A stretch of DNA of 64,000 nucleotides from Blakeslea trispora (GCA_025331445.1 JAIWNE010000113.1:1-64000), one strand, 5' to 3'; numbered from the stretch's first letter, positions 23,175-36,067 are shown. The notes: a model not told the origin generated them from the letters alone. Made by a program: numbers and translations.

Positions 23175-23663
23175 TTTGTAGTGATTGTACCATAACTGCT
23201 ATATTAAAGATGTGTATTGAAGTATCATTGTAGTCAAGAAAAAATTCTACAAAATGAACTCTATGTATCTGAATTGGAATCATTACCTAGTTAAGTAAAG
23301 ACTAAGGGATTCACCCTGAAATGCAAGATATAACTACGTAGACTCAGACTGAGTATCAATCAGATAAATTGCGTATCCTAAATATAAGTGACAGCTGAGA
23401 TCAACTTCAGGATTGAGCCAATCAATCCTTTAGATCATTTCCAAACTAGTCATACATCAATAACAATAACCCTTATTATAACAAGAACAAGTCTTTAAAG
23501 CTTGCTCATCAACAATCATTTCTACTCTCGGCTTAAATAATCGGATAAACCAATCTCAAATCATTTTGTATAAATAGTCGTTATAAATTCATTAGTTAGA
23601 AACATTTTCTCTCTTTATTAGAACAAAAAGTTATCAAAGTACTCACTTGCCTTTTTATTCTTA
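23175..23663 (+). repeat. Dispersed repeat X, copy 1 (upstream of MULE N terminus)
   Basis: Inverted match of 16672-17160. It contains TATAAATAGTCGTT at about 23569-23582 and ends about 40 bp before the MULE ATG at 23707, so it plausibly carries that gene's promoter. Long terminal repeats that contain the promoter are usual in MULEs. The outer end is uncertain. Confidence 0.6.
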
Positions 23664-23706
23664 AATAACTCAAATTTCTTACACCTTTTGCAACTTGAAT
23701 TCAAAC

Positions 23707-24403
23707 ATGAGCGATACAGAAACCATAGATTGTACTGTAGATACAAATTTGAATATCCAAAGCGAATCCAGAAGTACTACTGATATGTTTGTTGATCTCG
23801 AGGATTACAAGGAAGATCCTGCTTATAACCGGTTAACTGTTGAATTCGAAGACAAATTTAGCCCAGGCTCAATGTTTGACAGTTTGAATTCAGCTCGCAC
23901 TGCAGCTATGAACCTTGGTCTCAAGCATAACTGCCCCATGGTAACAAAGACCTCGGACTTGAAGACCGGTCGTTTGACTATGGCTTGTGTTCACATTGGA
24001 AAGTACCGAACTGGAAAGAAAGCCACTGCCGTAATCGAAAACGGGTCTTCCAACAATGTCAACAGCTCGCTTACAAAATTAGATTGTCCCTGTTATTTCT
24101 ACAGCTATGTAGTAAAGAAGACTGGCAAATTTCTTATCAAGCGCTCAGATTCCGCACACAACCACCAGTTGGCCAAAAATCCTACTAGTTACCATGCTGC
24201 TAGAACATTGAATCCTGAGAACTATGGAATTGCTGTAGAATTGCTCCGTACAAAGACATCCTCTGAGACTTTGGGGGTAAGAGGAATTTATCTTTTTGGA
24301 CTAGATACAAACATCTTCTACTAATGCTTAAATCTATATGATACAATTCTTGGGACTTCTTGGTGTGAACAACATCATCAAAAAGGATCTCAACAACATG
24401 AAG
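23707..24403 (+). pseudogene. MULE transposase N-terminal fragment (FAR1-like domain)
   Basis: Begins at the ATG at 23707 (MSDTETIDCT). Residues from about 60 form a FAR1/WRKY-GCM1-type zinc-binding DNA-binding domain: FEDKFSPGSMFDSLNSAR, then LTMACVH, then LDCPCYF and a C-terminal HNHQLAKNP, giving the C...C...H-x-H pattern. A donor GTAAGA lies at 24277. Coding-like sequence resumes at about 24353 (LLGVNNIIKKDLN), but the expected AG acceptor is not evident. CAC-B starts at 24406 and cuts the gene. The catalytic domain is absent. The fragment comes after, not before, a C-terminal fragment on the same strand. Confidence 0.7.
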
Positions 24404-24405
24404 CA

Positions 24406-27400
24406 CACCACGGCGTAGAGGGTGTATATAGTGACTCAAATAATTGTGAAATAACCCTGCGAAATATTTGTTTTTTTCATATGCGGTTTCAACGAAAAAT
24501 AGGCAGAAACACAATGAGAACCGATGCAGAAACACAAGAATTGGGCCGTGGGTAAAGTATTATACGAGCTTACTTTGAATAGGAGTGCTTTATAGTCGAA
24601 TCATATCTAGCTTAGGTCTCAAAGGGGAGTTATAGTGACAAATGGCCTTTAGAGTATATAGTAATAATGATTTAACAAGTTTTAAAAGTATAAGCAATAA
24701 ATGAGCAAATGGTAATGCCTTTAATTTCGGATGAGCTTGGCTTATGATTGGATTATTTTGGTATTATGACAAATCAAGCTTGTTTATTTTTATTAATTTG
24801 AATCAAATAAATGCTATATATGGGTTCTTCTTTAGGCTCATTTGTAGCTCAGATGTCCTTTTTGGCAATAGGAATGTTGCATCAGGTGTATTCAGATTGA
24901 TTGGCATGCTTGGCTTTAATATAGGTACCTTTTGGGATCATAAGAAGCAGTATAGAAAGCAGAAATGAATTAATTTCCATAATTAGAGCTTTCAATTCGC
25001 ACCTTAATCGCTTTGCAGTAGCTGCGCTTGAAAAAATATACAGCCTTAACCGAGAGTAATTTTTTCAAATTTTTTTTTTTCTTGACAGCCATCTTGAAGC
25101 AACATGCAAGGTCATGAGCAACACCAACTGAGAGATCACTAGTAACCAGTATACACAAGAGTCAGAAACAATAGAGGAAGACAGTGAATAGCATAGAAAG
25201 TCTAAAAAACCAAAAGAAAAATAAAGATGAGACGCGATCCTTTACACATGTACTTTGTCAAGAGCATGTTGATTCCGTTAGTTGCGATTAGGTACCTCAT
25301 GAGTCCAGCCAACAGTGAGAGCAACAGTCAGAAGTAAACAACTGATAAAGAGAAGTTCATTCGGTAAGACAGTCAAGTCAAAATAATCTGGAAGCGGTAT
25401 TTCACTTGTCACGAAAGAGATTCAAAGCGATGAGGCAAGCTCATCTGAGATGGAGCACCCATGTAAGCATGAGCAAAGGCAGGAAGACACAAAAAGAAGA
25501 AAAACACAAGCAGTAAAGTTGGAAGGAACCCCAAGTTCAACCAAAAAGAGATTCGGCAACCTTCAAAAGCACAGACCATAGTAGTGGAAGGAGAGTAGGC
25601 GGATAAAGAGCATTTCTTGAAGATGAGGTAGAGAGATGGCGACATGAGAAGAGACCAAGTATCCTGAACGACGGTATATTAGAGAGGAAAAGTATATCTT
25701 GAAGCTTGGATAATGATCAGTGACAATGATGGAACAGGCAGACCAAATGAGCACACAAGAAAGACAATAGACATGAAAAAATCAGAAATAGGAAGGAAGC
25801 ATGGTAGGCGATTGGATATACGATTGTCAAAGGGTTTCAAGGCAATGACTACAAATAGAGCAAGTTAGTCGATGCAATGTATACAAAGCATTTGAACATA
25901 TAAATGGAGAAATCGAAGGACCTTAGGCAAGAATAAGTTGAAAAGACGCATCAATCCAGATAGGCAGCATAAATAGAGATGGTATTAAGATAACAGTCAA
26001 AGAAGTATAAGTTTGAGAAACATGGTAGAGAGCAGCAGTTTGAATCAAAAAGCTATGGATGAGATGGTGAAAAGTATTACAGAAGAAGGTGACATGGATA
26101 AAGGATTGTCAATCAGAGCTTATGATGAGTATTTATATAAGTGTATATAAAGTTATGATAAGCAAATAAATACGGATGGTGAATTGAAAAATGGTAGGAA
26201 ATAAGAAGAGGAGCGTAGTCGAGTTATTGAGATGTTGTCATCATAAGGTGATACACATGTAGCTATTGTGAAATAAAAGAGTCAGTGATTTTGATGGATT
26301 ATATGATATTTGTAATTAAAAAAAAAAAAGAGAGAGAGATAAAAGTGCTTACCTTTTGCTGTGCATTTACTGAAACAAAAAGAGAGAAAAAGAAAATGGG
26401 GGATTAAAAAAAATGGCTAGTATATATGAGAAATATGGCAGTGATGGGAAGAAAGCATGATTTCATTGACAGATTTAAGCTAAAATCATACTGAAAAGGA
26501 AAATGTGTTGGATTTGCATAAACAGATTTTATTAGTGATCAATTAAAGGAACGCTTTACAAAAGGGGATCTTAAAGAAGCACTTCAAACAGAATCTATAA
26601 AGAAAGCTGATAGTAAAGCGTCGAGCTGTTTCATGTTAAACAAATTTGAGTAAAGCAATTTTAAACATAAAAGTGATAAGTTAAAAATCATAATGTATCA
26701 AAAGCAACTCCTTACATAGTGTCGCTTTTAATCATGATTCAATCAATTATAATTATAGGATGGTACATTATGAGGCAAATATAATATAATTATTCATTTA
26801 GTGTAATCGCTCATACATATATAGTATCAGCGTCACACCCTTTAGATCCATCTAAATACTAAACATTGAAGAATACAAGTTTCAGTTAGAACATGCTGTC
26901 ATTTTATGACAGTTTCATGTTCCTCAATATATCGTAGGATGGTGGATATCAGAAACATCAAGAAGAAGTATCAAATAGATCATTCAGATGCAAAAAAATG
27001 GTGATGAATCCCTTTAATTTAAAAAGAACTGTCCATCATGATTTTGCAATAATCAATCTTCTTTTTATCGAACCTCTAACGGATATCGTAAATTTATTTT
27101 TGAAGCAAACATACTTATTCGCTAAAGCGACTCAGATATGTATCTTGTTTGGGAGTGATGTATATGTGACTTATCACATTAGATCAATAAATAAGTATAG
27201 ATGTTGATGATCATTTAATTGATCTCTTTGGCTGAAGACCAAATGCAATTGCAAGCAACTTGTTTATAATTTGGCATCATTGCAAGTTTTACGAACATTT
27301 TGAATGTTACAATACTACTTTATGAGATTGTCAACTTTACTTCAAATATAATTGTTTAAAGAAATAAATAGGAAAATTTGATTACTTCAAACAATAGTTT

Positions 27401-30400
27401 CTATAAATTATAATCAGAGCAAGGAATATTTGTTTATTCCATAATGAGAGTATCAAGTAACTTTCTTCGCAAATAGATGTTTTTTCATAAGCAGTTCAAT
27501 ACCATCAAACTTTCATCTACATTGTATATCGTCTTGTGTAGCAAAATTTACCATTATACATCTATCTTTTAAATTTAGAGGTATCCCTTTTTAGTATCTC
27601 TTTGAGAAATTGGTCAATCCCATTTCAGATTTTCAACTTTATCATATAAGCAATCGCTTTCTATGGTATTTGTAGATGCTTTTTTTTTTACTTTATTTTT
27701 CTTCAACCTTTTCCGAGATGGCTTACCATCTTGCATGCTCATGTAAGTTTGAGATGTCGGCATGCAGAACTGATGAGCAGCGAGAAAGCTAACATGTGCT
27801 CATAGAATCAACTTTTTTAGCTAAAGGAATATGTATTTCATACAAGCTATGACTTTTCTAAACAGTCTTTGGTATGCAAAAGCAATTCAGAGTATATGAA
27901 ATCAATGCTTCATAAACGATGTTATTATTGAAATCTAAGGATTTGTCTTTTTTTCTCCACAATTCAAATGTAATTCTTTTTAACTATATTTCATTCTTTT
28001 TAAGTGAATAATTGAGTTCATTACTATCACAAAAACTCTTTTTTTCTTGGTTGAAGCGTATGATGCAAAGAGAAATATGAACCAAATCATCAACATTTAC
28101 CTTATTTCTTTTTCTTAGTAATGGAAAATCCAGTGATCCGATTGGCCAATTTTTAAGAAGGTTCCAGGTCTTTTCTCTCTTTACCTATATTAAGATAGCT
28201 GACATACTCTAAAAGTAAATTGCCCCCCAAAGTTCCGTGTTATTTATGGGGGTGACATTACTCCTCTCTTCTGATTTCTTTCTTTTTTTCTCGCCTTTTT
28301 TTTTCTTCACTCTATTGATTACTACACCCTTTTTTTTTCCTGAATCTCGACGATATTTTCTTTCTAGCTTAAGGTGATTTATTCTAGTCATTCAACATGA
28401 TCGCTAACTTATCCGTTCTTTTATCTGTCTAGAAAGAGGCTTGTTTTTTAGGTTTGTTCCGATCAATTTGGGCAGCTCAAGTCTTATTATACAGTCACTC
28501 ATCTTACCATCACAAAGCAGACAATTGCAGTTTTTTAAACACGCCATACTAAATCACTTGAAAAGGATCAATAATTACACCATTTTCGAAATTATCAGTA
28601 ATGGAGATGATTACACTAACATGAGACTTCTTTTAATCGCGTTTAATATGAAGCAAAGGTAGGCAACTCGATGGCATTATATATGGCTTTATAATCTAAC
28701 ATTTTATGAAAGTATATAATGTATTAGTCTCACTGTTAAATGATTATTTTATGATGAAGCCCAATGGATCTTTGAAGCATGGTAAGGTATTGTTCCATTC
28801 TACGATTGATTACCTGACTCACATATAAACCTTTGAAGGTAGTATGGAGTCATTATCATTTCTGATTGAATCAACCTAAACATTCGGAATGCACCTTCAA
28901 CTTATGGTAACTGCTTTTATCACTTCAGTTTATTGAAGACAATACTTTCACTCTCCAAATAACAATACTTAGCCGAATTTACATCTGATTTACTAGAGAT
29001 CAATCTTATAAATGACAAAATGGAATCAAGAGGTAAAGTTATTAGTAAAGTTGGCAGTTTTATTCAAAGAAAGATGCCATCATTGTCAACATCATTTCCG
29101 TTGAAAGAATCAATTCAAGTTACATATCAACAGCACTTTGGATGATCAAAGGTTCTTCAGAGAGTATCATATTTTTTGAAAGGTAAGCATCTATGAGGCG
29201 GATTGCATTGAAAGCTAGTTGGACTATTTTTTTATCATTTTGGAAATAAAAACGTATTATGATGGATCTATCTGAAAAGCGAGTGTTGGATTGTTGCTAG
29301 CATTGACCGAAAATGTTGATGATTGTTGCTGATACTTTATTACGATAAACATGTACAACTATCGATTGTCTTGATAAAAGAAGAGAATAGATCACTCTTT
29401 TAGAGTCTACAATTAATCTCTCTATTCCTTTCCACTGACTTCTCAATAAGTGATTCTATTTCACCATTAAGTCCAACATCTATTTCAAAGGCTTTGTAAC
29501 TGTTTGTTTATACTGTTGATTCGCTTAGTCTCAAGATTGGATTCTAGTATATGACACCAGCAGTTTTTAGAAAAGACTATCAAACATTTCATCCTTATTT
29601 AGTGAGAGTCCTTAGCAGAAGATAAAATAGCGATTTGATAGGAATTAGAATCAGTTCTCTTTTTATTTTATTTTTTCCTTTTGACTACCTTTTAGTTTAC
29701 ATATAATTCCTTCTTCCTTTTCAGACGTCTCTCTAACTTGCCGTTTCTGGTCTCACACCTGCATCAGACTTTTCCATCTTATTTATGCTTCATTTTCGCC
29801 CATGAATGACAATTTGACTTAGTCCATCCTATATAATCTCACTTTATGTAGAGATGATAGTAGTTTTTTCATTTATTTAGCTGCTGGAGTGTCTGTTATT
29901 CATTTTACCAAATATTATTTGCCTTATAGACACTTACAGCAATAACGGGTCCTTCTCCATGTGCTCATGTTGCTTAAGTGATGGTGATGAGAGATCTCAA
30001 GATCGACATTCAGTCACGATCGTAACTTCCTTGTACTACTATCTTAGAAATTTGAAAGAAGAATAGCAAACACCTTCTCTCAACCTTATTATTTTATTTT
30101 ACTACCTTTTTATACACTTCTTTAGCTTTCCACACCTTGTTATGATTACACAAAAAATTAAAAATTGGCTCTCTAGTCTTTGGCTGTATAACTCTGACGA
30201 CTTATGCTTCTTTTTCTTCTCTTTTAGCCTGCCACCTTTTTCTTTTGAAATATCCGAGTTAACTTCAAGAAATTGCCTTCCAAATACTTCTTCTTTACTT
30301 TTTAAATAAATTTGCATACATACTCTCTATTTTTTTACACAGATTGTTTCACCTCTCTTAGCCTATCCCCCCATTTACCATTTTTGTACATATTTTCTGC

Positions 30401-30745
30401 ATATAATCTGAAATCGAACCCCCCTTTTGATTGTCTCTTCCTTTTCGCTGCTATTTTTTTTCCCTTTTCAGTCAAATCTCTTTCTCACAGATTATTTTTC
30501 TTGGTCTTTTTATTTATTTTATGGCCTTTGACATGTAAAAAAAACCGAGATCAACTCATCTCTTCAGATCAGCTTCAAATTAAAAAAAATAACCTCCCTT
30601 AAGTCTCTACATTACATTTTAACCAAAAAATCCATCACTTTAATCATTTCAAAAGCCAAAAGAACCATGTCTATTAAAGCTGAATATTGACCTCAATCAG
30701 AAAAAGCTCACTCGAATATTTTTAAAACTCCTATACGCCGTGGTG
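24406..30745 (-). mobile_element. CAC-B: large TIR element, full-length copy (6.34 kb)
   Basis: Left end CACCACGGCGTAGAGG at 24406, right end CCTATACGCCGTGGTG at 30745. It is the inverted partner of CAC-A: 24406 to about 26580 mirrors about 20110-22250 with near-perfect identity, and about 29350-30745 mirrors about 18385-19800 at roughly 95%. The central 2.3 kb (about 26850-29350) is missing from A but present in CAC-C. A 23-bp insertion at about 24510-24535, flanked by GCAGAAACAC, is unique to B. No transposase, RT or recombinase is recognised. Short hydrophobic frames (25409-25645, 25563-25754, minus) are the CAC-A frames. Flanks GAAGCA and ATGATC give no target duplication. Confidence 0.8.
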
Positions 30746-30833
30746 ATGATCGATCCATACCAAAAGCAAAAAAAATGAGTCCTCAAAAATGAAACAATTT
30801 CTTGTTTTTGTAATTTTAAATTCAGAGGCACGT
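30746..30833 (+). mobile_element. TM4: 3' end fragment of a Tc1/mariner-type element
   Basis: The 88 bp after CAC-B match the 3' end of TM3 in inverted order, from GATCGATCCATACC to the terminal inverted repeat ending AGGCACGT at 30833, followed by TA. The remainder of the element is not on the other side of CAC-B, so the locus was rearranged or deleted. Confidence 0.7.
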
Positions 30834-30835
30834 TA

Positions 30836-33116
30836 CTTATTTGAAGTAAGCCATTCTCATGATAAATGGGAAAGTCTTCTGGCCATTGTATCTAGAGCAA
30901 AAGTAAAGTAAAGACATTCACATATTATCTTGCGATACATCTATACACAGCAGCGTGAAGTACACAAGTCATGATATCAGATGAGTAATTCGCAATGTCG
31001 GCTCATTGTGAGAAAGTGAGTATACGATTAAAGAGATCCTTTAATAAGAATTTTAGGCAAACAGCATGGTCTTTCTCTACTTGAAAACTGCTTTACTCTT
31101 ACAAAAAATTCACAGTCAATGCGTGATTTAAATGCACTCGTATCTAACTATTTTTCTTACAAGTTGAAGCAAAACTAGCTAGCATTAGATATCAGAAAGA
31201 GTTTTTTAAACATATTAAGATGTTGTGCAGAAAAAGTAAGTTGACCAAGAAAAGATGTTTAATAAATCATGATGCTGTTGAAATAATGATAAAGTAATGA
31301 CACTCTTATTGCCAAGTCTAATTTTTTTGTTGGGATATAAATAATGTTAAAGTCTCGAATTTCTAGCAGAGGGCTCATAGCCAGTATATTGTTAATATTT
31401 CGCATCATATTTTTTTCCTTCTACAGTTTAATTAGACGCTGCCAAAAATTGTTCAAGAAAAGTAATTAAAAATCATTTTCAAGCTTGTTTGCTACCCTGA
31501 TAATTTTCTCGATTGCTCTTGTTTTCTATACTGAATTCATTTACTTCTTTTGTTTGCTGACAAGTTCAATATGTAGAGCAGAAGCGTCTAAGCAGTCGTT
31601 TGACTTATCAAAAATCGTAAGAAGAAAAACTGCTATATATTCATCGATTGTAAGTCTTTCATTGATATAAAAAGCTGAGTAATCCTTTACTAACAGGGTA
31701 ATAGAATAGTAATCTAAAAGCTAGTTGTATGTGAATGTTTTACTTTATAATGTATAAAGCAAGAACAATAAACACAGCGCACTTATAAGCTGTTTGATTC
31801 TCTCTTCTTCGATAGTTTAGATGATATCAAATGCGATACAATTAAAATAAAATAAGTTTAGGGAATTAATTAGATCAAAGGCAATACTTTATATATTCGA
31901 ATTGAAGTATTGCTTGAATTTCTCATACAAATAGTATTCTGACCAATAGTGTACATCTTTTTGTGAAGTATAAAGTCTATTGTCAGTGATTATAAATTGG
32001 ATCAGAGATGAATGGTGGAAGTTATATTAAAACAGATAACTCAAACAGAACAGTCAGCTAACTGTGCTTGAGGTTTTGTAACTGGTAAGCAATTAATACG
32101 ATGTCAGTGATGACTTCAATTGAAAGCTCGTCCGATCTTAATGTTAAAAAGAATAAGTCAAAGTTGAATTGGAATCAATTTGGGATGTACAAAGTTAATC
32201 AATTGATCTACACTGTACAAATGCAAGACATATTATGAACAATAAAATAAATGTCATATTCCAAGCCTATGTTTCTTTTGTTGATACTAGTGGTATTTTC
32301 ATTATTGTAGTCATATATAAAATGAAAATGAGAAGACCAAATTACTAGGAAAAACCTTTTATAGATCTAATGTAAACCGCTTTAAGTTGCAACATTGATT
32401 TAATGCAGTGTTTCTAATTTAATTTACACCATTTACATGCTCTGCTGATATGATACTCTTTAAAGGCTGTTTTGCTTCTTATTAGAAAAGTGAGTTTTAT
32501 AGTATATTGAATTAACAAAATGAATCTTTAAACTTGTTTTGAGTGCAGAAGAGAAACAAGTCTATCACATTATTACAGGCTATGCTTTACTATGCTCCAT
32601 AGAATTAAAAGTAGTAAGCATTGTACTTTTTGTATCCAAATATCAATCGATTCAAAAAAGAAATGATTCATTCTTATACAAGCTTAGAACATGCACTAAA
32701 ATCGTTTGCAAGCATTACTCCCAAAGCCATATCCTTTAATGGTCTTATCCTTATTTAATTGCCTTACAAACAATGGTTTCACAAGAGTGTAATACATAGT
32801 TTGTTCTTCATATAAGTATGCAACAGCAAATTCTTTTCCACTTTTTGTTTACCTGATAGCGAGAACTAAAGCCTATATAAATACATCAATTGAAATTACA
32901 AATGTAGTCTATTGTTTCTACTTTTTTTGGAATGTGCTTTCCGCAAGCTGTCACTTGCAATGAGGACAATGATAATGTCTACATTTTACTATAGGAGGCT
33001 TATTCAGCGTAAGATTTACTCTCTTAACAAGTCTTCAAATTTCAAATCTTGTGCATACATACTCAAGATTTTCTAAAACTAGAAAATATAGCATAAAAGT
33101 TACATGTTCTGTTACT
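30836..33116. other. Intergenic, no supported gene
   Basis: 2.3 kb of AT-rich DNA. Small frames (31485-31670, 32539-32739) have no motif, homologue in this window or convincing splice context. Confidence 0.4.
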
Positions 33117-34580
33117 ATGCTAGATAATGCACTCAAAGAATATAACGCACGTTGGAGCATTGATTCTTTTTTGGAGCAAAAAAAGGTCTTTATGTTTGCA
33201 GTAACAGGTACTATGCAACAACAGGAAATAGGAAGATCATTTCTCGGAGCGGTAGTCGAGGAAAAGTTTCATTTAAATTGTTTCAGTCTTTGCATTATTC
33301 CATATATTCCTTTATTACCCCAAAGTATAAAAAGCAAAGTTCATCCAGATATATCACCAAATGATATTCAAGAAAGTGCAAAGGATGATTATTATGTAGT
33401 TAATTTATCTTTGAAGCAGCCATTTGGTCCTTCAGATTTTTATGAAATGAATCAATGTAGTGGCTTTTTGTTTTAACATAACATGTTACCCGTATTTACA
33501 TTACGATAAATATCCTTTTCTGTTTTAGACTTTAAACATCCAAGCAATAAGGAAGACCTTCATTTTGAAGACGAAAATGATGTGCAGCGATTGCATGCTG
33601 ATGACGATGAATTAACATCAGATGAATCTACTGAAGAAGAAAACTCTGTATTAGAAGATAACCAGAGAGATTTCCCGCAAAATGCAGATATGTCCAACAC
33701 TGAAGCTGCTATTTCTACCAGAAGCTCGCCTAGGTTACAGGAGTTAAACAGTGTCTCTAGAAGTGGTCTATACATTGGCTCTGACAACGAATCACTAGCA
33801 GAAGAGCTTCGGTTTCTTTATGAGCCTGAAGCTCAAGAAATTGAGGACAATAGCAATTCGAGTATAGTAACAGATCGAATCAGTATAGCTAGGGCTTTGA
33901 AATGCATTTCGATGTAAGGTGACTGTTCGTCTGTATCGCATCATCTATGTCAGATACCCAAGAAAGTTTCGGTGAAGGGCCTAGTTTTTCATACCTTAGA
34001 AGTGTCTCTCCAATGCTTCAGTCAGAAGGAAATTCTCATCAAACCTTGGATAGACATATCGCTAACTCTCGTAGAGAAATCAAATTTTCTTCTTACTTTA
34101 AATCACCAACATCAAAGGATATAAATACTTTTGCAAATAATAACCTTCCCAGTAAGTCTTTGTAAGAAAAAACTTAAGCGCCAATACTAACTAGTATCTA
34201 TTTCTTTCATTTATGCTAAAATAATACTGATAAGATGAAGAATCTTTGAGTAGCTCGTTTCTCAGCAGATCTTCTTCAAAGATAGGATCATCAAGCATCA
34301 TAGATTTAGAAGATGAAAGGGTAAATGTAAATTTAAGCTTTTTCTGTGCAACTTCGTCTAGACTAATCTTTGATATCTGATTGCTTTATCTTTGTAAGAC
34401 AAAAGAAAAAAACGCTCAACTAAAGTCAACAGAAAAGGTAAAGGAAAAGAGAAAGCATCTGACGTGCCAAGAGAGAATGACGAAAAAAATTCAGACATCA
34501 ACAGCAAAGGAAAAGGCAAGGCCAAAACAAGAGCAGCATATGGGTCACTAGAAAACTATGTTTTCAGTCTTGATGACTAA
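33117..34580 (+). CDS. Unrecognised multi-exon gene, acidic middle and lysine-rich tail
   Basis: Function unknown. Proposed exons: 33117-33456, 33529 to about 33880, about 33951-34150, about 34240-34319, and from about 34399 to a stop at 34578-34580. I start at the ATG at 33117; the open frame before it lacks an ATG. The splice phases of the first joins keep one frame if donors GTAGTG (33457) and GTATAG (about 33881) are used; these are unusual donors. The N-terminal 110 residues have a folded look with mixed hydrophobics (ALKEYNARWSIDSFLEQKK, FVMFAVTG-like strand). The middle is very acidic and Ser-rich (DDDELTSDESTEEENS). The tail is basic (KGKGKEK, KGKGKAK). The final exon frame is uncertain. 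Such a layout is common in nuclear proteins, but that is only a guess. It is the one region here that may be an intact non-transposon gene. Confidence 0.45.
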
Positions 34581-35652
34581 CTAGAAAGTGAAACATTTTC
34601 TTAAGATTTAAAAGTGCGTAGGTTTACAGTTTTTGAATGTTTTTCCTTTTAAGTCCTAAGTGAATGTTTTTTATCGATTAGAATACTTTGTAGTACAGCT
34701 TTTCTAATACCTGGTTAAATCCGGGTTTATCAACTAAATAGTTTTTGATATATTCAATCCTCTGCTTTTAAAATATATACAAACAATTCGATTATTAGTC
34801 AATACACATATTCAAGAAGCAAAAAGACTTTCCATTTTATGCTGACTACTGTACAATGTTGTACTCGAAAAGTAATTTTAGTAACAATGGTTTCAGCTTA
34901 GTCTTGAAGAACTAAAGCTCTAGTTAAGATTGACATGAAGAGTCTACAATGTTAATAGATAATGAAATTTACACACGTGTATCGCAATTTGTGCCTGTGC
35001 GCGGATATAAATGTGTGTAACTCAGGTCTACCAACCAATCTGGTTGTTGAGACATTTTTATTTCTTATATACCATTAAACTTTAAATCGTTGGCACTATA
35101 ACCAAAGAAACACTTACAGGATTTGATCGTGGAACCCTTTTAAGGCATGATTGATGATTTCTTTTTAGTCAGCCTGACACTTTGACATTTGGTATACCTC
35201 AAGTAGAATAGCGACTTAAATAAGGTCAAACTCTATTTGATTTGGAGTTTTTCCCTAAGTTCAACGAGAATTACGCTTCTATTATTTAATGCACATTTTA
35301 GACGCCTATTTTGTCTATTAATTCTTGCAGTAGGCTATTTGATACTTTCTTTATATTTGAGATGCAGTTATGAATGGAAAGTAGACGAGCTCATGTTTTT
35401 TGTACAGTAATGGAGCTAAGGATACAAAGTGAACTACACGATTTTTTTTTGCATTGCAATGTAGCTCAGAACACAAGCTAGAATACAGTATCCTATCTAA
35501 TGAAGTGTCGCACATGATAGTAAACTACTCAAAACTTAATAATAAAAAGATCTTAATACGTGAGAATGAAGCACTCAAGAATTCATGCGTGGTACATTTT
35601 AGATTTTTAAATTGTGATATTACAAAAGCATCTCGTTCATGCAGATGTCTTG
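34581..35652. other. Intergenic, no supported gene
   Basis: AT-rich. A frame ending at about 35650 is interrupted by the TM1 insertion and could be a fragment of something older; nothing recognisable. Confidence 0.35.
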
Positions 35653-36051
35653 TACAGTGCTTCGGGTCTTAAACCTGAAGAAAAAAAGCCCATCTATGAA
35701 ATCTTTCAGAGGGACCAAAAGTGAAAGGATTCATATAAAACCGCATAACATTCATTTTTCATACCTTTCTAAACAAAAGTTGTCATATACTTTCTTGATT
35801 AACATAAAAATATTTTTTTCTGAAAGGCTTCAAAGTCGAGCGGTTTTTAAAAATTTTGGCTGTGGTTATATGGGGAGGCCATATATTTGAAAGAGGGCTA
35901 TAGGAGGTCATCAGTCTACCCATATAGGACTATGAAGTTGAGTTTCAAATAACTTACTGTGTAACATAAATCTAGCCAATTGTATCGTATTCTTCTTATT
36001 AACATTCTAATAAAGTCAATTATTGTTTTCAGTTTGACAGAACCTCTTTAT

Positions 36052-36059
36052 AAAACTTT
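36052..36059 (+). promoter_or_regulatory. TM1 transposase TATA box
   Basis: TATAAAAC lies 16 bp before the ATG, preceded by a short CT-rich stretch. This is very close for a TATA box, so either the leader is tiny or the match is fortuitous. Confidence 0.3.
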
Positions 36060-36067
36060 TTATTAAA

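Noticed and set aside
26998..27207. 69-residue frame in the centre of CAC-B
   Set aside because: The equivalent part of CAC-C does not keep the frame open.
18380..30750. Target-site duplications for CAC-A and CAC-B
   Set aside because: I compared 2- to 9-bp flanks (GAGAA/CTAGT, GAAGCA/ATGATC) and found no match; only CAC-C has matching TA.
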